Below, in pieces: positions 25,123-32,808 of a stretch of 43,963 nucleotides of DNA. The position numbers were made by a program, and so were the translations under genes. Origin of the DNA: Herpetosiphon giganteus (GTDB lineage Bacteria; Chloroflexota; Chloroflexia; Chloroflexales; Herpetosiphonaceae); assembly GCF_016907925.1 (NCBI RefSeq), contig NZ_JAFBCZ010000042.1:1-43963 (forward strand). Direction: 5' to 3'. The notes beneath the pieces are model-generated. The model saw only the letters and a program-made list of their open reading frames with translations. It made no database searches and was not told the DNA's origin. Numbering within the stretch: position 1 is the stretch's first letter; every line of letters starts with the position of its first letter.

Positions 25123-26898
25123 TTGAAATCTATCCTTAGCGCTCTTCTTCTCGCTTTATTGGTGACTCAGGTTGGGGCGGCTGCCCCGCAAAGCGCGGTT
25201 GTGGCAGGCGAATTACGCGCCGATGCCGGCTTCAACCACATTGGCGTAACATGGGCAATCGGCGGCGATACTGATCGCGATAGCAGCCTAAAATTAGACT
25301 ATCGCGTGCTTGGCAGCACGGTTTGGCTGGCTGCTGCACCTGCAATGCGAGCCAACCCCAGCACGATTGTCGAAGGCGCAGCCCTCAATCGTAACTATCA
25401 GGCGGCCAGCGCCATGTGGCTCAGCGCTGGCACCGAATATGAACTCCGCGCTACATTAACCGACCCCGATGGCGGTAGCACAACCCGCACAATCACCAAA
25501 CGCACGCGCAGCCTCGCCGATTTTGGCCCAACTGTGCGCACGCGCTTTGTGGTTCCAGGCACGAGTGGTGGTAATGGCTCGATTGAGAATCCATTTCAAG
25601 GCATTCAAACTGCGGTTAATGCAGCAGCACCAGGCGATAGCTTTATCTTGGCAGAAGGCACGTATAAGCCGTTTCAAATTCTGACCAGCGGTACGCAAAC
25701 GCAGCCAATTCGTATCAGCGGCCCATCCAATCGACGGGCGATTATTGATGGTGCAAATACGACCCGTGGCATAATAACCCTTGGTGAAAGCGACCAAACC
25801 CTTGGCTTTGTGATTGTCGAAAACTTGACGATTCAAAATGGTACGTGGGGCATCGATGCCCAACATACTCACGATATTCTGATTAGCCGCAATCTTATTC
25901 GTGATGTTGGCTTTGGCATTTACAATCGCCGCCAAACCCACCAAGAATACAATCAGACGGTGCTTGATAACACGATTATTGGCCGTACGCCTTGGCCTGG
26001 CACGGGCATTCCCAGCGAGCGCGGCATCGATTTACGCGGTACTGGCAATATTGTGGCCTTTAACAGCGTGATGAATTTTGGCGATTGTATTTCGCTGCAA
26101 CCTTGGGCTGCCCAAAGCACCTATGGTCAAGATGTGTACAATAACGATGCGGCATTTTGTGTTGATGACGGGATCGAAATTGATTATAACCAAGCCAACA
26201 CGCGGGTTTGGAATAATCGCGTAACCAATGCCCGCATGGGGATTAGCGTTCAGCCGATTTATGGCGGGCCGGCCTATCTGTTCCGCAATAGCTTTTTCAA
26301 TCTTGCTGGTACGCCGTTTAAATTACACAACCAACCAACCGGCCTGTTTATTGCCCACAATAGCTCAGCCCGCATCGGCAATGCCTTTAGCGACGATGGC
26401 CAACAATGGCGCAACACGATTATTCGCAATAATCTAATGCTGGGCACGCGCTATGCCTTTGAGTTTATGACCATCGCCGACGAAGGCTTTCGCGATGTTG
26501 ATTACAATGGCTGGGGAACCAACCATGCCAGCGATTCAGCATCGGCTCCCGATTTCAAATGGAATAATGTGCGCTATCAACGCTTGAGCGATTTGCAGGC
26601 AATTGGGGTCGAAACTCATGGGGTGACGGTCAATTTTAGCGATGTGAATAACGCCACTTTGCCAGCCTCAGTCGATGTGGCCTCGCCTGTTGGCGAAGCA
26701 GATTTGCGCTTGAAAAACAATTCGGTGGCAATCAACAAAGGTGCTGTGATTGCCAACCTCAACGATCCGTTTGTAACTGATAACCAGCCCGATTTGGGTG
26801 CGTTTGAATTGGGCAAGCCACTGCCGCACTATGGCCCACGCATCGAATATCAAATCCCAACTAATATTCAGGTGTATGTGCCAATTGCTCGTCGTTAA
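25123..26898 (+). CDS. Secreted parallel beta-helix protein (pectate-lyase-like)
   Basis: A 591-residue exported protein. Translation starts at TTG, 5 bases after TAGGAGG; no ATG fits. The signal peptide is KSILSALLLALLVTQVGAAA. A fibronectin-like beta domain spans about residues 27-130. A right-handed beta-helix (about 140-500) follows, opening with the pectate-lyase-type VPGTSGGNGSIENPFQGIQTA segment (key words GGNGSIENPF and AAPGDSFILAEGTY). Later turns include HDILISRNLIRDVGFGIYNR and DDGIEIDYNQANTRVWNNRV, a pattern seen in families that cleave acidic polysaccharides. Near the end is DNQPDLGAFE, and the last residues QVYVPIARR match the tail motif shared by other exported proteins here. 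Catalytic residues cannot be fixed by eye. It has its own promoter after the tRNA terminator. Confidence 0.85.
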   Translation: MKSILSALLLALLVTQVGAAAPQSAVVAGELRADAGFNHIGVTWAIGGDTDRDSSLKLDYRVLGSTVWLAAAPAMRANPSTIVEGAALNRNYQAASAMWLSAGTEYELRATLTDPDGGSTTRTITKRTRSLADFGPTVRTRFVVPGTSGGNGSIENPFQGIQTAVNAAAPGDSFILAEGTYKPFQILTSGTQTQPIRISGPSNRRAIIDGANTTRGIITLGESDQTLGFVIVENLTIQNGTWGIDAQHTHDILISRNLIRDVGFGIYNRRQTHQEYNQTVLDNTIIGRTPWPGTGIPSERGIDLRGTGNIVAFNSVMNFGDCISLQPWAAQSTYGQDVYNNDAAFCVDDGIEIDYNQANTRVWNNRVTNARMGISVQPIYGGPAYLFRNSFFNLAGTPFKLHNQPTGLFIAHNSSARIGNAFSDDGQQWRNTIIRNNLMLGTRYAFEFMTIADEGFRDVDYNGWGTNHASDSASAPDFKWNNVRYQRLSDLQAIGVETHGVTVNFSDVNNATLPASVDVASPVGEADLRLKNNSVAINKGAVIANLNDPFVTDNQPDLGAFELGKPLPHYGPRIEYQIPTNIQVYVPIARR

Positions 26899-26913
26899 GA
26901 TGACATAATAATT

Positions 26914-26948
26914 AAAGCGCTCGAATCAACTGCTGATTTGAGCGCTTT
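26914..26948 (+). terminator. 15-bp stem-loop between beta-helix gene and duplicated-domain gene
   Basis: AAAGCGCTCGAATCA (26914-26928) pairs with TGATTTGAGCGCTTT (26934-26948), with one G-U pair and a 5-base loop. Only TTT closes the arm, so termination may be partial. The next gene starts 20 bases later on the same strand. Confidence 0.65.
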
Positions 26949-26967
26949 GATGGTTGAGGTTTAGGCA

Positions 26968-27609
26968 ATGCAAACTCAATCGAAGCTGGCCCAAGTCCCA
27001 TTGTTTCGCGTTGTGAAATGGTGGCAAGCACTCAATATGCTGGTCGTATCAGCTGATCGGCTTGGTTCAGCGCTTCTTAATCAAGCCCAAGCTCCAGCAA
27101 CGCGCGATTTTTTGCGTTACATGCAGCAAAGTGGCCTGATCAACGAATTAAAACACTGCGCTGACGATCTGCGCTTTTTTGTGGTTCAGCAGCTGCCAAG
27201 CGTGTTAGACCAGCCTGCTCCCGATTATCGGGATCTTTTGGAATTGCTTTCGCAAGATTTAGGCTATTTTTGGAATGAGCATCCTGCTCCTGAACCGCTG
27301 CCGAATCACGCCCTAATTCCGTTGTATAAATTAGTTCAATGGTGGCAACCATTGACTATGCTCGCCGCAGCCTTTGAGCAAGGAATTGATCATGCAGAAC
27401 CTGATAGTCAAGCATTGCATGATCAATCATTAATCGATTATCTGACCCAAAGTGGCTTGTTTTTGGCTTGTGGTCAAATTCGCAGCGATTTAAACTCGTT
27501 GCTCGCACAGCACGATTTAAGCGTTATCGATCGCTATGAGCTTGAGTATGCTGGCTTATTTGGTCAGGTGGCCGCCCGCTTAGGCTATTTTTGGCAGGCT
27601 CCACAATAA
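26968..27609 (+). CDS. Uncharacterised helical protein with internal duplication
   Basis: I do not recognise the family. The 213-residue, cytosolic-looking protein is a clear tandem duplication. Residues about 10-104 and 117-211 align with an offset of 107: VPLFRVVKWWQALNML with IPLYKLVQWWQPLTML, FLRYMQQSGL with LIDYLTQSGL, DLRFFVVQQL with DLNSLLAQHD, and DLGYFWNEHPAP with RLGYFWQAPQ. Each half is predicted helical, begins with a Trp-Trp pair and ends in LGYFW. There is no signal peptide, membrane span or catalytic motif. A modest GAGG RBS lies 9 bases before the ATG. It is convergent with kynA, ending 5 bases from it. Two-fold helical repeats suggest a binding or scaffold role, but that is only a guess. 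Confidence 0.72.
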   Translation: MQTQSKLAQVPLFRVVKWWQALNMLVVSADRLGSALLNQAQAPATRDFLRYMQQSGLINELKHCADDLRFFVVQQLPSVLDQPAPDYRDLLELLSQDLGYFWNEHPAPEPLPNHALIPLYKLVQWWQPLTMLAAAFEQGIDHAEPDSQALHDQSLIDYLTQSGLFLACGQIRSDLNSLLAQHDLSVIDRYELEYAGLFGQVAARLGYFWQAPQ

Positions 27610-27614
27610 TGCAC

Positions 27615-28406
27615 TTATAAATCGGCGCGAATTGCCCACAAATCAGGGAAGAATGGCTTGATTGTGCTGGCGAGATAGGCCGCGCCACTTGAGCCACCAG
27701 TGCCTTGCTTGATGCCAATCGTGCGCTCAACCATTTTTACATGGCGATAGCGCCATTCTTGAAAGCCCTCGTCAAGGTCGATTAAGCGTTCGCAGAGGTT
27801 GCTCACCAAGGGGTTTTGGCGATAGACCGTAATTAAGATTGCTTGAATTTCGGGCGCTGCTGCTAGCGCTTGGGTTACGTCGCGCTCAATGTACGCCTGC
27901 GGAATTGCATAGCCATTCAATTGCAAATAATGTAAAAAGCTATCCCACAGGCTGGCTTGCTGATAGCGTTGTTCGAGCCGTTCATGGCTTGGTAATGCTC
28001 CAAAATGCTGCAAAATCGCAGGCCGTTTGTGGCCTAAGGCAAATTCAATCTCGCGAAATTGCAGCGATTGAAAGCCGCTGGCCGATTCGAGCGAGCCACG
28101 AAAGGCATTGAATTGCAATGGAGTCATCGTTTCCATCACATCAACTTGGGCCACAATCGTTTTGAGAATTGTCAAAATGCGGCGGATTGTTTGGTTGGCT
28201 CTGCCTGTATCATTGGCGCGCAGCAGTTCGCCCAAATAATCAAGCTCGTGCAAAATTTGCTTAAACCACAACTCATACACCTGATGAATCACAATAAACA
28301 ATAATTCGTCGTGTTCGGGGCCGTTGGGGCCATGACTGCGGGGAGCTTGTAAATTTAACAGCTCATCAATTTTCAAATAACTGGCATAGGTTAATGCTTG
28401 CGACAT
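27615..28406 (-). CDS. kynA: Tryptophan 2,3-dioxygenase
   Basis: A 263-residue haem enzyme that opens the indole ring of L-tryptophan with O2 to give N-formylkynurenine, the first step of the kynurenine route to anthranilate or NAD. Family markers: HDELLFIVIHQVYELWFKQ near the N-terminus, with the distal His41; FRGSLESASGFQSLQFREIE, containing the substrate-carboxylate Arg; and WRYRHVKMVERTIGIKQG, with the proximal haem His and the GTGGSSGAAYL end. The length is close to bacterial homologues, and AAAGGAG precedes the ATG. No kynureninase or formamidase is adjacent, so the rest of the pathway must lie elsewhere. The gene is convergent with the duplicated helical protein. Confidence 0.96.
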   Translation of the reverse strand: MSQALTYASYLKIDELLNLQAPRSHGPNGPEHDELLFIVIHQVYELWFKQILHELDYLGELLRANDTGRANQTIRRILTILKTIVAQVDVMETMTPLQFNAFRGSLESASGFQSLQFREIEFALGHKRPAILQHFGALPSHERLEQRYQQASLWDSFLHYLQLNGYAIPQAYIERDVTQALAAAPEIQAILITVYRQNPLVSNLCERLIDLDEGFQEWRYRHVKMVERTIGIKQGTGGSSGAAYLASTIKPFFPDLWAIRADL

Positions 28407-28476
28407 TGCACACTCCTTTGGATGCAGGTTTTGGCTTGCGGCGCAAGTTTAACATAGCCCGCGAGCAGCGTCTACC

Positions 28477-28515
28477 AAAAAAACAGCGCTTGGTTATTAA
28501 TCCAAGCGCTGTTTT
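28477..28515 (-). terminator. Intrinsic terminator of the trefoil/beta-helix gene
   Basis: AAACAGCGCTTGG (28481-28493) pairs with CCAAGCGCTGTTT (28502-28514) around an 8-base loop. On the minus strand the stem runs into a T7 tract, so it ends transcription coming from the gene at 28536-30737. Confidence 0.85.
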
Positions 28516-28535
28516 GGGCTATCCAACGGCGTTAA

Positions 28536-30737
28536 TTAGGGATAATTGGTTACTTTGGGGGTGTAGGTGACATTGGGTTGGGTCGAGCCACCAGTATTAT
28601 TGATGACGTTGCTAATGCCGCCATTGGCCCCAATTGCCACCGAAATCATGTTGTGAAAGCGTACATTTGGGTTGTTTGGCGCTTCAATCGCGCGAGTCAG
28701 CCAGACGTTGGGGTAGGTGAAAACGCTGTAAATGCCCAAGCCCCAAGCTTCGTGGCTGGTCACGTTATCGGCAACTTTGTAGGATGCCCAACCGTTGACT
28801 CCCGCCGCACTGCGCCAGCTATCTTGGGTTGGTGGATCGTAGGGAATTTCCGATTGATAGAAGTAGACGCGGCCACCATTGCCCTGCCAAAGCACTTGAT
28901 ATTGTTGATAGTGCTCGACAAACAGGCCGTAGATCGTCACATTATTGCCATTAACGATCAAGCCATTGGCCGCGGTGTTGCTGTTCCACGCAACGCCGTC
29001 GCCGTGGTCGGCACGCCAAACCCACGTATGGTCAACAATCGTGTTATGGCTGTTGATCCGCAAACTGGTCGAGGCTTTGCCGGCTGCGGCTCCGCCAACG
29101 CGGAAAATTACATCGTGCAAGACGATTGGATTGGCTGCATGGTTGGCGTTGCTGCCATTTGGCCCAACTTCCAACAACACTGGCGAATTAATCACGCCTG
29201 CATCAAACAGCACGCCAGCAATCGTTACGCCATCGACATCGGCCACGGTCATCGCTGCCAAGCCAGTTGTTGGGCGCAAGGTCGCAAAGCCCAAGCCCAA
29301 AACCACAGTATTTGGGTTATTGACCCGAATTGTGTCGTTCAAGGCGTAAATGCCAGGCGTAAACAACAAATGTTTGCCAGCAGCCAACTGAGCGTTGATC
29401 GTGGCGGCACTATCGCTTGGTTTGGCGATAAAAAATTGGCTCATGGCGATGGTCGTGCCTGGCGTTGAACCACCAGCCCATGTGATGCCGTTGCTGTTGG
29501 TGCGCAAACTTGGCACGCGCACGCCCCAATTGCCAGCAGCATCGACCGTTACAAACGGTTTTTCACGCACAATCGGCGTTTGATCAATTTTGGTATACGG
29601 TGGATTTGGCCAATTGCCTGCTGGCGGATTGGTCACGCCAACAAACACCATATTCCAATTTGAGCCAGTCCAGCTGCCCCATTGGGTGTTGCGCGAAATC
29701 CATTGCTGCTGCGTGCCAGAATTAACATTGCCATCAACCAGCACATCCGACATCCAGCCGCCGCTCGACCAGCCATTATTTTGATTAAGTTTCATATTGC
29801 CGCGAATGTGCATGCGGCGGAAGGGCACGGCCTGCGAAACTGCCCATTGCATTGTGCCGTTGGCGGGCGTAATCGATAAGCCTTCTGCGCCACGCCAGAA
29901 ATTACAGGTCGCATTATCGTTGCCCAGATAGGCGTTCGAATAAACGCTGCCGTTGATGTTGACACTATCGGGTGATGCGCCAACGCCCAGCAGTTGGGTA
30001 TAGAAACCAACCGGAATATTCAGGCCATTGTAGGTGCCTGGTTTGAACATTAAGGTATAGCGCTCTGAGCCAAATTGGCTATTTTGCTGAATGCCATAGA
30101 CATTGTTGATTTGATTTTGAATCGAGGCTGTTGACATTGATGGATCAAACATCAAAACATTCGGGCCGAAATCAGGCGTTGTGCCTGGCGGCGTGGTTGG
30201 AATCGGGGTTGGATTGGCTCCAACGATGCCCCAATTGAAGGTTTCCCAGCCAGAAGCAGTTGGGCGGTTGGCAACCAAAGGTGCGTGAGTGCCAAGATTA
30301 AGATCGCTAGAAACGAAATTGTTATTGCCAAGCGAGCGCAATTGCACTTGGCCCGCCGTTACATCGACCCATTGAAAGACTTCCCAACCGCTCATTGTGG
30401 GGCGGTCGGCAACCAAGGGCGTATTGGCAAAATTTTGGTCGGCTGAAACAAACTTGCCATTGGCCAAGGCGCGCAGGCCAATATTGCCATTGCCTGCATC
30501 GACAACCTGAAAGTGCTCCCAACCACCAGCAGCATCGCGGTCGGCCACCAACGGCGTGTTGGCTCCACGATTACTATCCGCCGAAACATATTTGCCGCTA
30601 GAAACTGCCCGTAGCCAGATGGTTTGGCCAAGCGGCGCTGCGGCAAACGCCGTTTGGGGAGCCGCTGTAATAAACGTAAACAGGATGCTGAGGGCAAGGC
30701 CAAGCGCCGCCAGTTTACGCCAAACATGAGTAAGCAT
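28536..30737 (-). CDS. Secreted fascin-like trefoil plus beta-helix protein
   Basis: A 733-residue exported protein. The signal peptide starts MLTHVWRKLAALGLALS and ends near TAFA. Residues about 35-165 hold three homologous units (WLRAVSSGKYVSAD, GLRALANGKFVSAD, QLRSLGNNNFVSSD), each ending in a GWExF segment. Three such units make one fascin-like beta-trefoil, a glycan-binding fold. The remaining 550 residues form a beta-helix similar to actinobacterial secreted proteins often labelled 'adenylyl cyclase' by error and resembling GH55 exo-beta-1,3-glucanases (REKPFVTVD, FRRMHIRGN, NTIVDHTWVWRADHGDG). Probable role: binding and attacking beta-glucan. The start at 30737 has CGGAGGA upstream. 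The gene is controlled by the promoter/palindrome at 30848-30907. Confidence 0.82.
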   Translation of the reverse strand: MLTHVWRKLAALGLALSILFTFITAAPQTAFAAAPLGQTIWLRAVSSGKYVSADSNRGANTPLVADRDAAGGWEHFQVVDAGNGNIGLRALANGKFVSADQNFANTPLVADRPTMSGWEVFQWVDVTAGQVQLRSLGNNNFVSSDLNLGTHAPLVANRPTASGWETFNWGIVGANPTPIPTTPPGTTPDFGPNVLMFDPSMSTASIQNQINNVYGIQQNSQFGSERYTLMFKPGTYNGLNIPVGFYTQLLGVGASPDSVNINGSVYSNAYLGNDNATCNFWRGAEGLSITPANGTMQWAVSQAVPFRRMHIRGNMKLNQNNGWSSGGWMSDVLVDGNVNSGTQQQWISRNTQWGSWTGSNWNMVFVGVTNPPAGNWPNPPYTKIDQTPIVREKPFVTVDAAGNWGVRVPSLRTNSNGITWAGGSTPGTTIAMSQFFIAKPSDSAATINAQLAAGKHLLFTPGIYALNDTIRVNNPNTVVLGLGFATLRPTTGLAAMTVADVDGVTIAGVLFDAGVINSPVLLEVGPNGSNANHAANPIVLHDVIFRVGGAAAGKASTSLRINSHNTIVDHTWVWRADHGDGVAWNSNTAANGLIVNGNNVTIYGLFVEHYQQYQVLWQGNGGRVYFYQSEIPYDPPTQDSWRSAAGVNGWASYKVADNVTSHEAWGLGIYSVFTYPNVWLTRAIEAPNNPNVRFHNMISVAIGANGGISNVINNTGGSTQPNVTYTPKVTNYP

Positions 30738-30847
30738 TGCGTTCCTCCGTAGATTGAACCCAGTTTCATCCTCGAAATCAGCTATCCAACAATGCGATAG
30801 GGTGGGCCTGCGGAACGGAAACCTGCATCGTACTGCTAAAAATACCA

Positions 30848-30879
30848 AGTCGGTATCGTTTCCGGAAACGATACCGACT
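30848..30879. promoter_or_regulatory. Perfect 32-bp palindromic operator
   Basis: The half-site AGTCGGTATCGTTTCC (30848-30863) is followed directly by its exact reverse complement. The core GTTTCC-GGAAAC recalls the half-sites of LacI-family sugar regulators, here back to back. It abuts the -10 box of the minus-strand promoter, so a bound protein would cover the transcript start. Confidence 0.75.
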
Positions 30880-30907
30880 ATATTAATGAAATTTAAAGGT
30901 TTGTCAA
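30880..30907 (-). promoter_or_regulatory. Sigma-70 promoter of the trefoil/beta-helix gene
   Basis: Read on the minus strand: perfect TTGACA (30907-30902), a 16-base spacer and TAATAT (30885-30880), immediately followed by the 32-bp palindrome. The leader to the start at 30737 is about 135 bases. Confidence 0.75.
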
Positions 30908-30939
30908 GCCTGCAAACATTTGCCTAGTGTGGTTTGAGC

Positions 30940-31140
30940 TTCCCTCACCTCAACCCCTCTCCTCTCAAGGGTAGGTTTTAAAAAAGCGTGGTGGTTAAAT
31001 ATTCCCTCACCCCCCAGCCCCCTCTCCCACGAAAACGCGGGCGAGGGGGAGCACCGGTTTTTACCGACGAATTGTGCTAGAACCATCGAGTTAAAGCCCC
31101 TCGCCCGCGCCACGGGAGAGGGGTTGGGGTGAGGGGAGAT
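30940..31140. repeat. Interspersed GC-rich repeat, second locus
   Basis: No gene lies between the promoter and the HxlR stop. 31052-31136 is the partner of 186-270 (shared TTTTTACCGACGAAT, AAAGCCCCTCGCCCGC). 31010-31045 contains CCCCCTCTCCCACGAAAACGC with GCGGGCGAGGGGGAGC, the sequence seen near 79-112. CTCACCTCAACCCCTCTCC near 30945 is an inverted fragment. A worn fragment of the family is also present near 34450-34490. Confidence 0.75.
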
Positions 31141-31159
31141 CTGGCGGTGAGGGGAAATC

Positions 31160-31816
31160 TTATTCTGGTGGATTAATTGCACAGCACATGAGGAAACGGG
31201 TGAGGCCGCTGGGATCACCCTGAACTTGCACAAGCCCTTGAACAATTGCTTGCTCAGGCTTGAGCGCACCTTGCAATAGTTGCAAATAATGCTCAATTGA
31301 GGTGTGCAGCATGATTGCTGGTTGCTGGCTCGGCCCTTGCTGAATTAGCAATTGACCATGATCAATCGTCACGCTCAGCAATTCGCCATCAACATGCCAT
31401 TGATAGCGTTCGTGGAATTGGGCTTGCGCTGGGCGAAAAAAGGTTTTGAGCGTCAAGGCATACGAGCCAATATTCAACATATGCACATTTTCAGTATTGG
31501 TTGGCACAAACTGGCTGCCCCATTTGCCCAATTCGAGCAAACTTGACTCAAGCGCTCGGCCTACATCGGTTAGGCCATAGACGGTCGAGCCAGCTGGGGG
31601 CGCGAGCACTTGGCGCATAATCAGGCCTTGCTGCTCAAGATGTTTGAGCCGCTCGGTGAGCAGGTTGGTGCTAATCCCTGGTAGGCCATTAAGCAGATCT
31701 TTAAAGCGGCGTGGCCCAGCAATCAGCTCACGAATGACGAGCATTGTCCAGCGTTCGCCGAGAATTTCGAGGCTATAGGCTAGCCCACAATATTGGTTGT
31801 AACTGCGATTATTCAT
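31160..31816 (-). CDS. HxlR-family transcriptional regulator with SCP2-like tail
   Basis: A 218-residue DNA-binding protein. Residues about 8-100 form the HxlR/MarR-like winged helix: YCGLAYSLEILGERWTMLVIRELI, cited by its key words LGERWTMLVIREL, then GPRRFKDLLNGLPGIS, LLTERLKHLEQQGLI and STVYGLTDVGRAL. An early cysteine (Cys10), often the redox sensor in this family, is present. Residues about 115-210 resemble an SCP2-type lipid-binding domain, seen in some HxlR proteins. It probably senses a small molecule or electrophile and controls the divergent reductase-like gene at 31942. The inverted repeat at 31831-31891 between them is a plausible operator. Confidence in the N-terminal family is high; the ligand is unknown. 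Confidence 0.9.
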   Translation of the reverse strand: MNNRSYNQYCGLAYSLEILGERWTMLVIRELIAGPRRFKDLLNGLPGISTNLLTERLKHLEQQGLIMRQVLAPPAGSTVYGLTDVGRALESSLLELGKWGSQFVPTNTENVHMLNIGSYALTLKTFFRPAQAQFHERYQWHVDGELLSVTIDHGQLLIQQGPSQQPAIMLHTSIEHYLQLLQGALKPEQAIVQGLVQVQGDPSGLTRFLMCCAINPPE

Positions 31817-31830
31817 AATGCTTTAACATA

Positions 31831-31891
31831 TACTTCAATAATAGGATTATCTACAAGTATACCTGAAATCAGGGCTTGACTTTTTGAAGTA
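31831..31891. promoter_or_regulatory. Candidate HxlR operator in the divergent intergenic region
   Basis: TACTTCAA (31831-31838) and its inverted copy TTGAAGTA (31884-31891) flank the start region of both genes. The second arm falls between the -35 and -10 of the plus-strand promoter, where a bound repressor would block it. ATACTT/AAGTAT (31830-31835 and 31855-31860) is a closer alternative pair. Confidence 0.45.
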
Positions 31892-31904
31892 GTGCTTATA
31901 TTAT
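31876..31904 (+). promoter_or_regulatory. Promoter of the reductase-fold/DUF2277 operon
   Basis: TTGACT (31876-31881), 17 bases, TATTAT (31899-31904). It lies 37 bases before the start codon at 31942. Confidence 0.7.
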
Positions 31905-31941
31905 AGCAAATATGTTCTATTAGTGTAAAGGGAATGTACGA

Positions 31942-32478
31942 ATGGGTAAGATTGTACTAACCATGTTTGTTTCGCTCGATGGTGTAGTCGAAAATCCAGG
32001 CTGGTCGATGCCATATTGGGCTGATGATATTGCCGCCTTCAAAGGCGAAGAATCAGCTGAATGTACGGCCTTGCTGCTTGGTCGGGTAACCTACGAGGGT
32101 TTTGCCAAAGCATGGCCCGAATCCAAAGATGAAGGTGCTGAACAGATCAATGCCTTGCCCAAATATGTGCCAACCAGCACCCTCGAAACCCCAGAGTGGA
32201 ACGCTACTTTCTTGAAGGGCGACGTAATCGAGCAAATTCGCGAGCTGCGTAAAGAGCACAATTTATTGATTTACGGTAGTACCGTTTTATCCGATAGCTT
32301 GATCAAGCACAATTTGATCGATGAATATCGCCTGCTGATCTACCCTGTTGTGCTTGGCGAAGGCCAACGCCTCTTTCACCAAGGCACAAGCGCAACCCTC
32401 AAACTGGTCGAAACCCGCACCATGAGCACTGGCGTGGCGATGCTGAAATATCAACGCATTGAACAAGCAGCGGAGTAA
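31942..32478 (+). CDS. Dihydrofolate reductase-family (RibD C-terminal-like) protein
   Basis: A 178-residue cytosolic protein with the NADPH-binding fold shared by dihydrofolate reductase and the RibD C-terminal domain. Visible family marks are IVLTMFVSLDGVVENP at the N-terminus, LLLGRVTYEGFAKAWP, the glycine-containing LLIYGSTVLSDSLIKHNLIDEY (key words IYGSTVLSDSLI), and the C-terminal YPVVLGEGQRLF. Members of this stand-alone group are mostly of unknown substrate and are often next to HxlR, MarR or ArsR regulators, as here. It is divergent from the HxlR gene and probably under its control. The DUF2277 gene begins 6 bases after its stop, making a two-gene operon. True folate reduction is unlikely, because the chromosomal DHFR has a different layout. 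Confidence 0.9.
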   Translation: MGKIVLTMFVSLDGVVENPGWSMPYWADDIAAFKGEESAECTALLLGRVTYEGFAKAWPESKDEGAEQINALPKYVPTSTLETPEWNATFLKGDVIEQIRELRKEHNLLIYGSTVLSDSLIKHNLIDEYRLLIYPVVLGEGQRLFHQGTSATLKLVETRTMSTGVAMLKYQRIEQAAE

Positions 32479-32484
32479 CGCTTT

Positions 32485-32754
32485 ATGTGTCGTAATATTC
32501 GCCCATTGTTCAATTTTGAGCCACCTGCCACCGAAGCTGAGATTCAAGCTGCTGCGCTGCAATTTGTGCGCAAAATTAGCGGCTTCAATCAACCTTCTGC
32601 TGCCAATCGCGAGGCCTTCGAGGCGGCTGTGGCGGCGATAACCGCTAATGCCCAAACCCTCTTGGCCGCGTTGCAAACGACCAGCCCCGCCAAAGATCGC
32701 GAGACTGAAAAGCACAAAGCGCAGGCTCGTAATGTCCAGCGCTTTGGTTCATAA
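32485..32754 (+). CDS. DUF2277 family small protein
   Basis: A complete 89-residue protein recognisable by its invariant opening MCRNIRPLFNFEPPATEAEI and the QAAALQFVRKISGF helix. DUF2277 proteins are short helical cytosolic proteins of unknown function, found across Actinobacteria and Chloroflexota. The N-terminal Cys-Arg-Asn could bind a metal or serve as a redox site, but this is speculative. It follows the reductase-fold gene by 6 bases and is probably cotranscribed from the promoter at 31876-31904. A large palindrome just downstream likely ends the operon. Confidence 0.9.
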   Translation: MCRNIRPLFNFEPPATEAEIQAAALQFVRKISGFNQPSAANREAFEAAVAAITANAQTLLAALQTTSPAKDRETEKHKAQARNVQRFGS

Positions 32755-32773
32755 GTAGCTGCGTATTCCTGAT

Positions 32774-32808
32774 CACGCTTGCTAATTCCAGCTGGAATTA
32801 GCGGCGTG
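32774..32808. terminator. 22-bp perfect palindrome at a convergent gene junction
   Basis: GCTAATTCCAG (32781-32791) is followed directly by its reverse complement. Flanking CACGC/GCGTG (32774-32778, 32804-32808) extend the stem, and GTTTTG follows on the plus strand. It overlaps the last codons of the minus-strand SH3 lipoprotein and probably terminates the reductase/DUF2277 operon. Confidence 0.6.

Noticed and set aside
28536-30737. Adenylyl cyclase activity for the trefoil/beta-helix protein
   Set aside because: The label is carried by some homologues, but no cyclase motif exists; the sequence is a secreted beta-helix with a glycan-binding trefoil.
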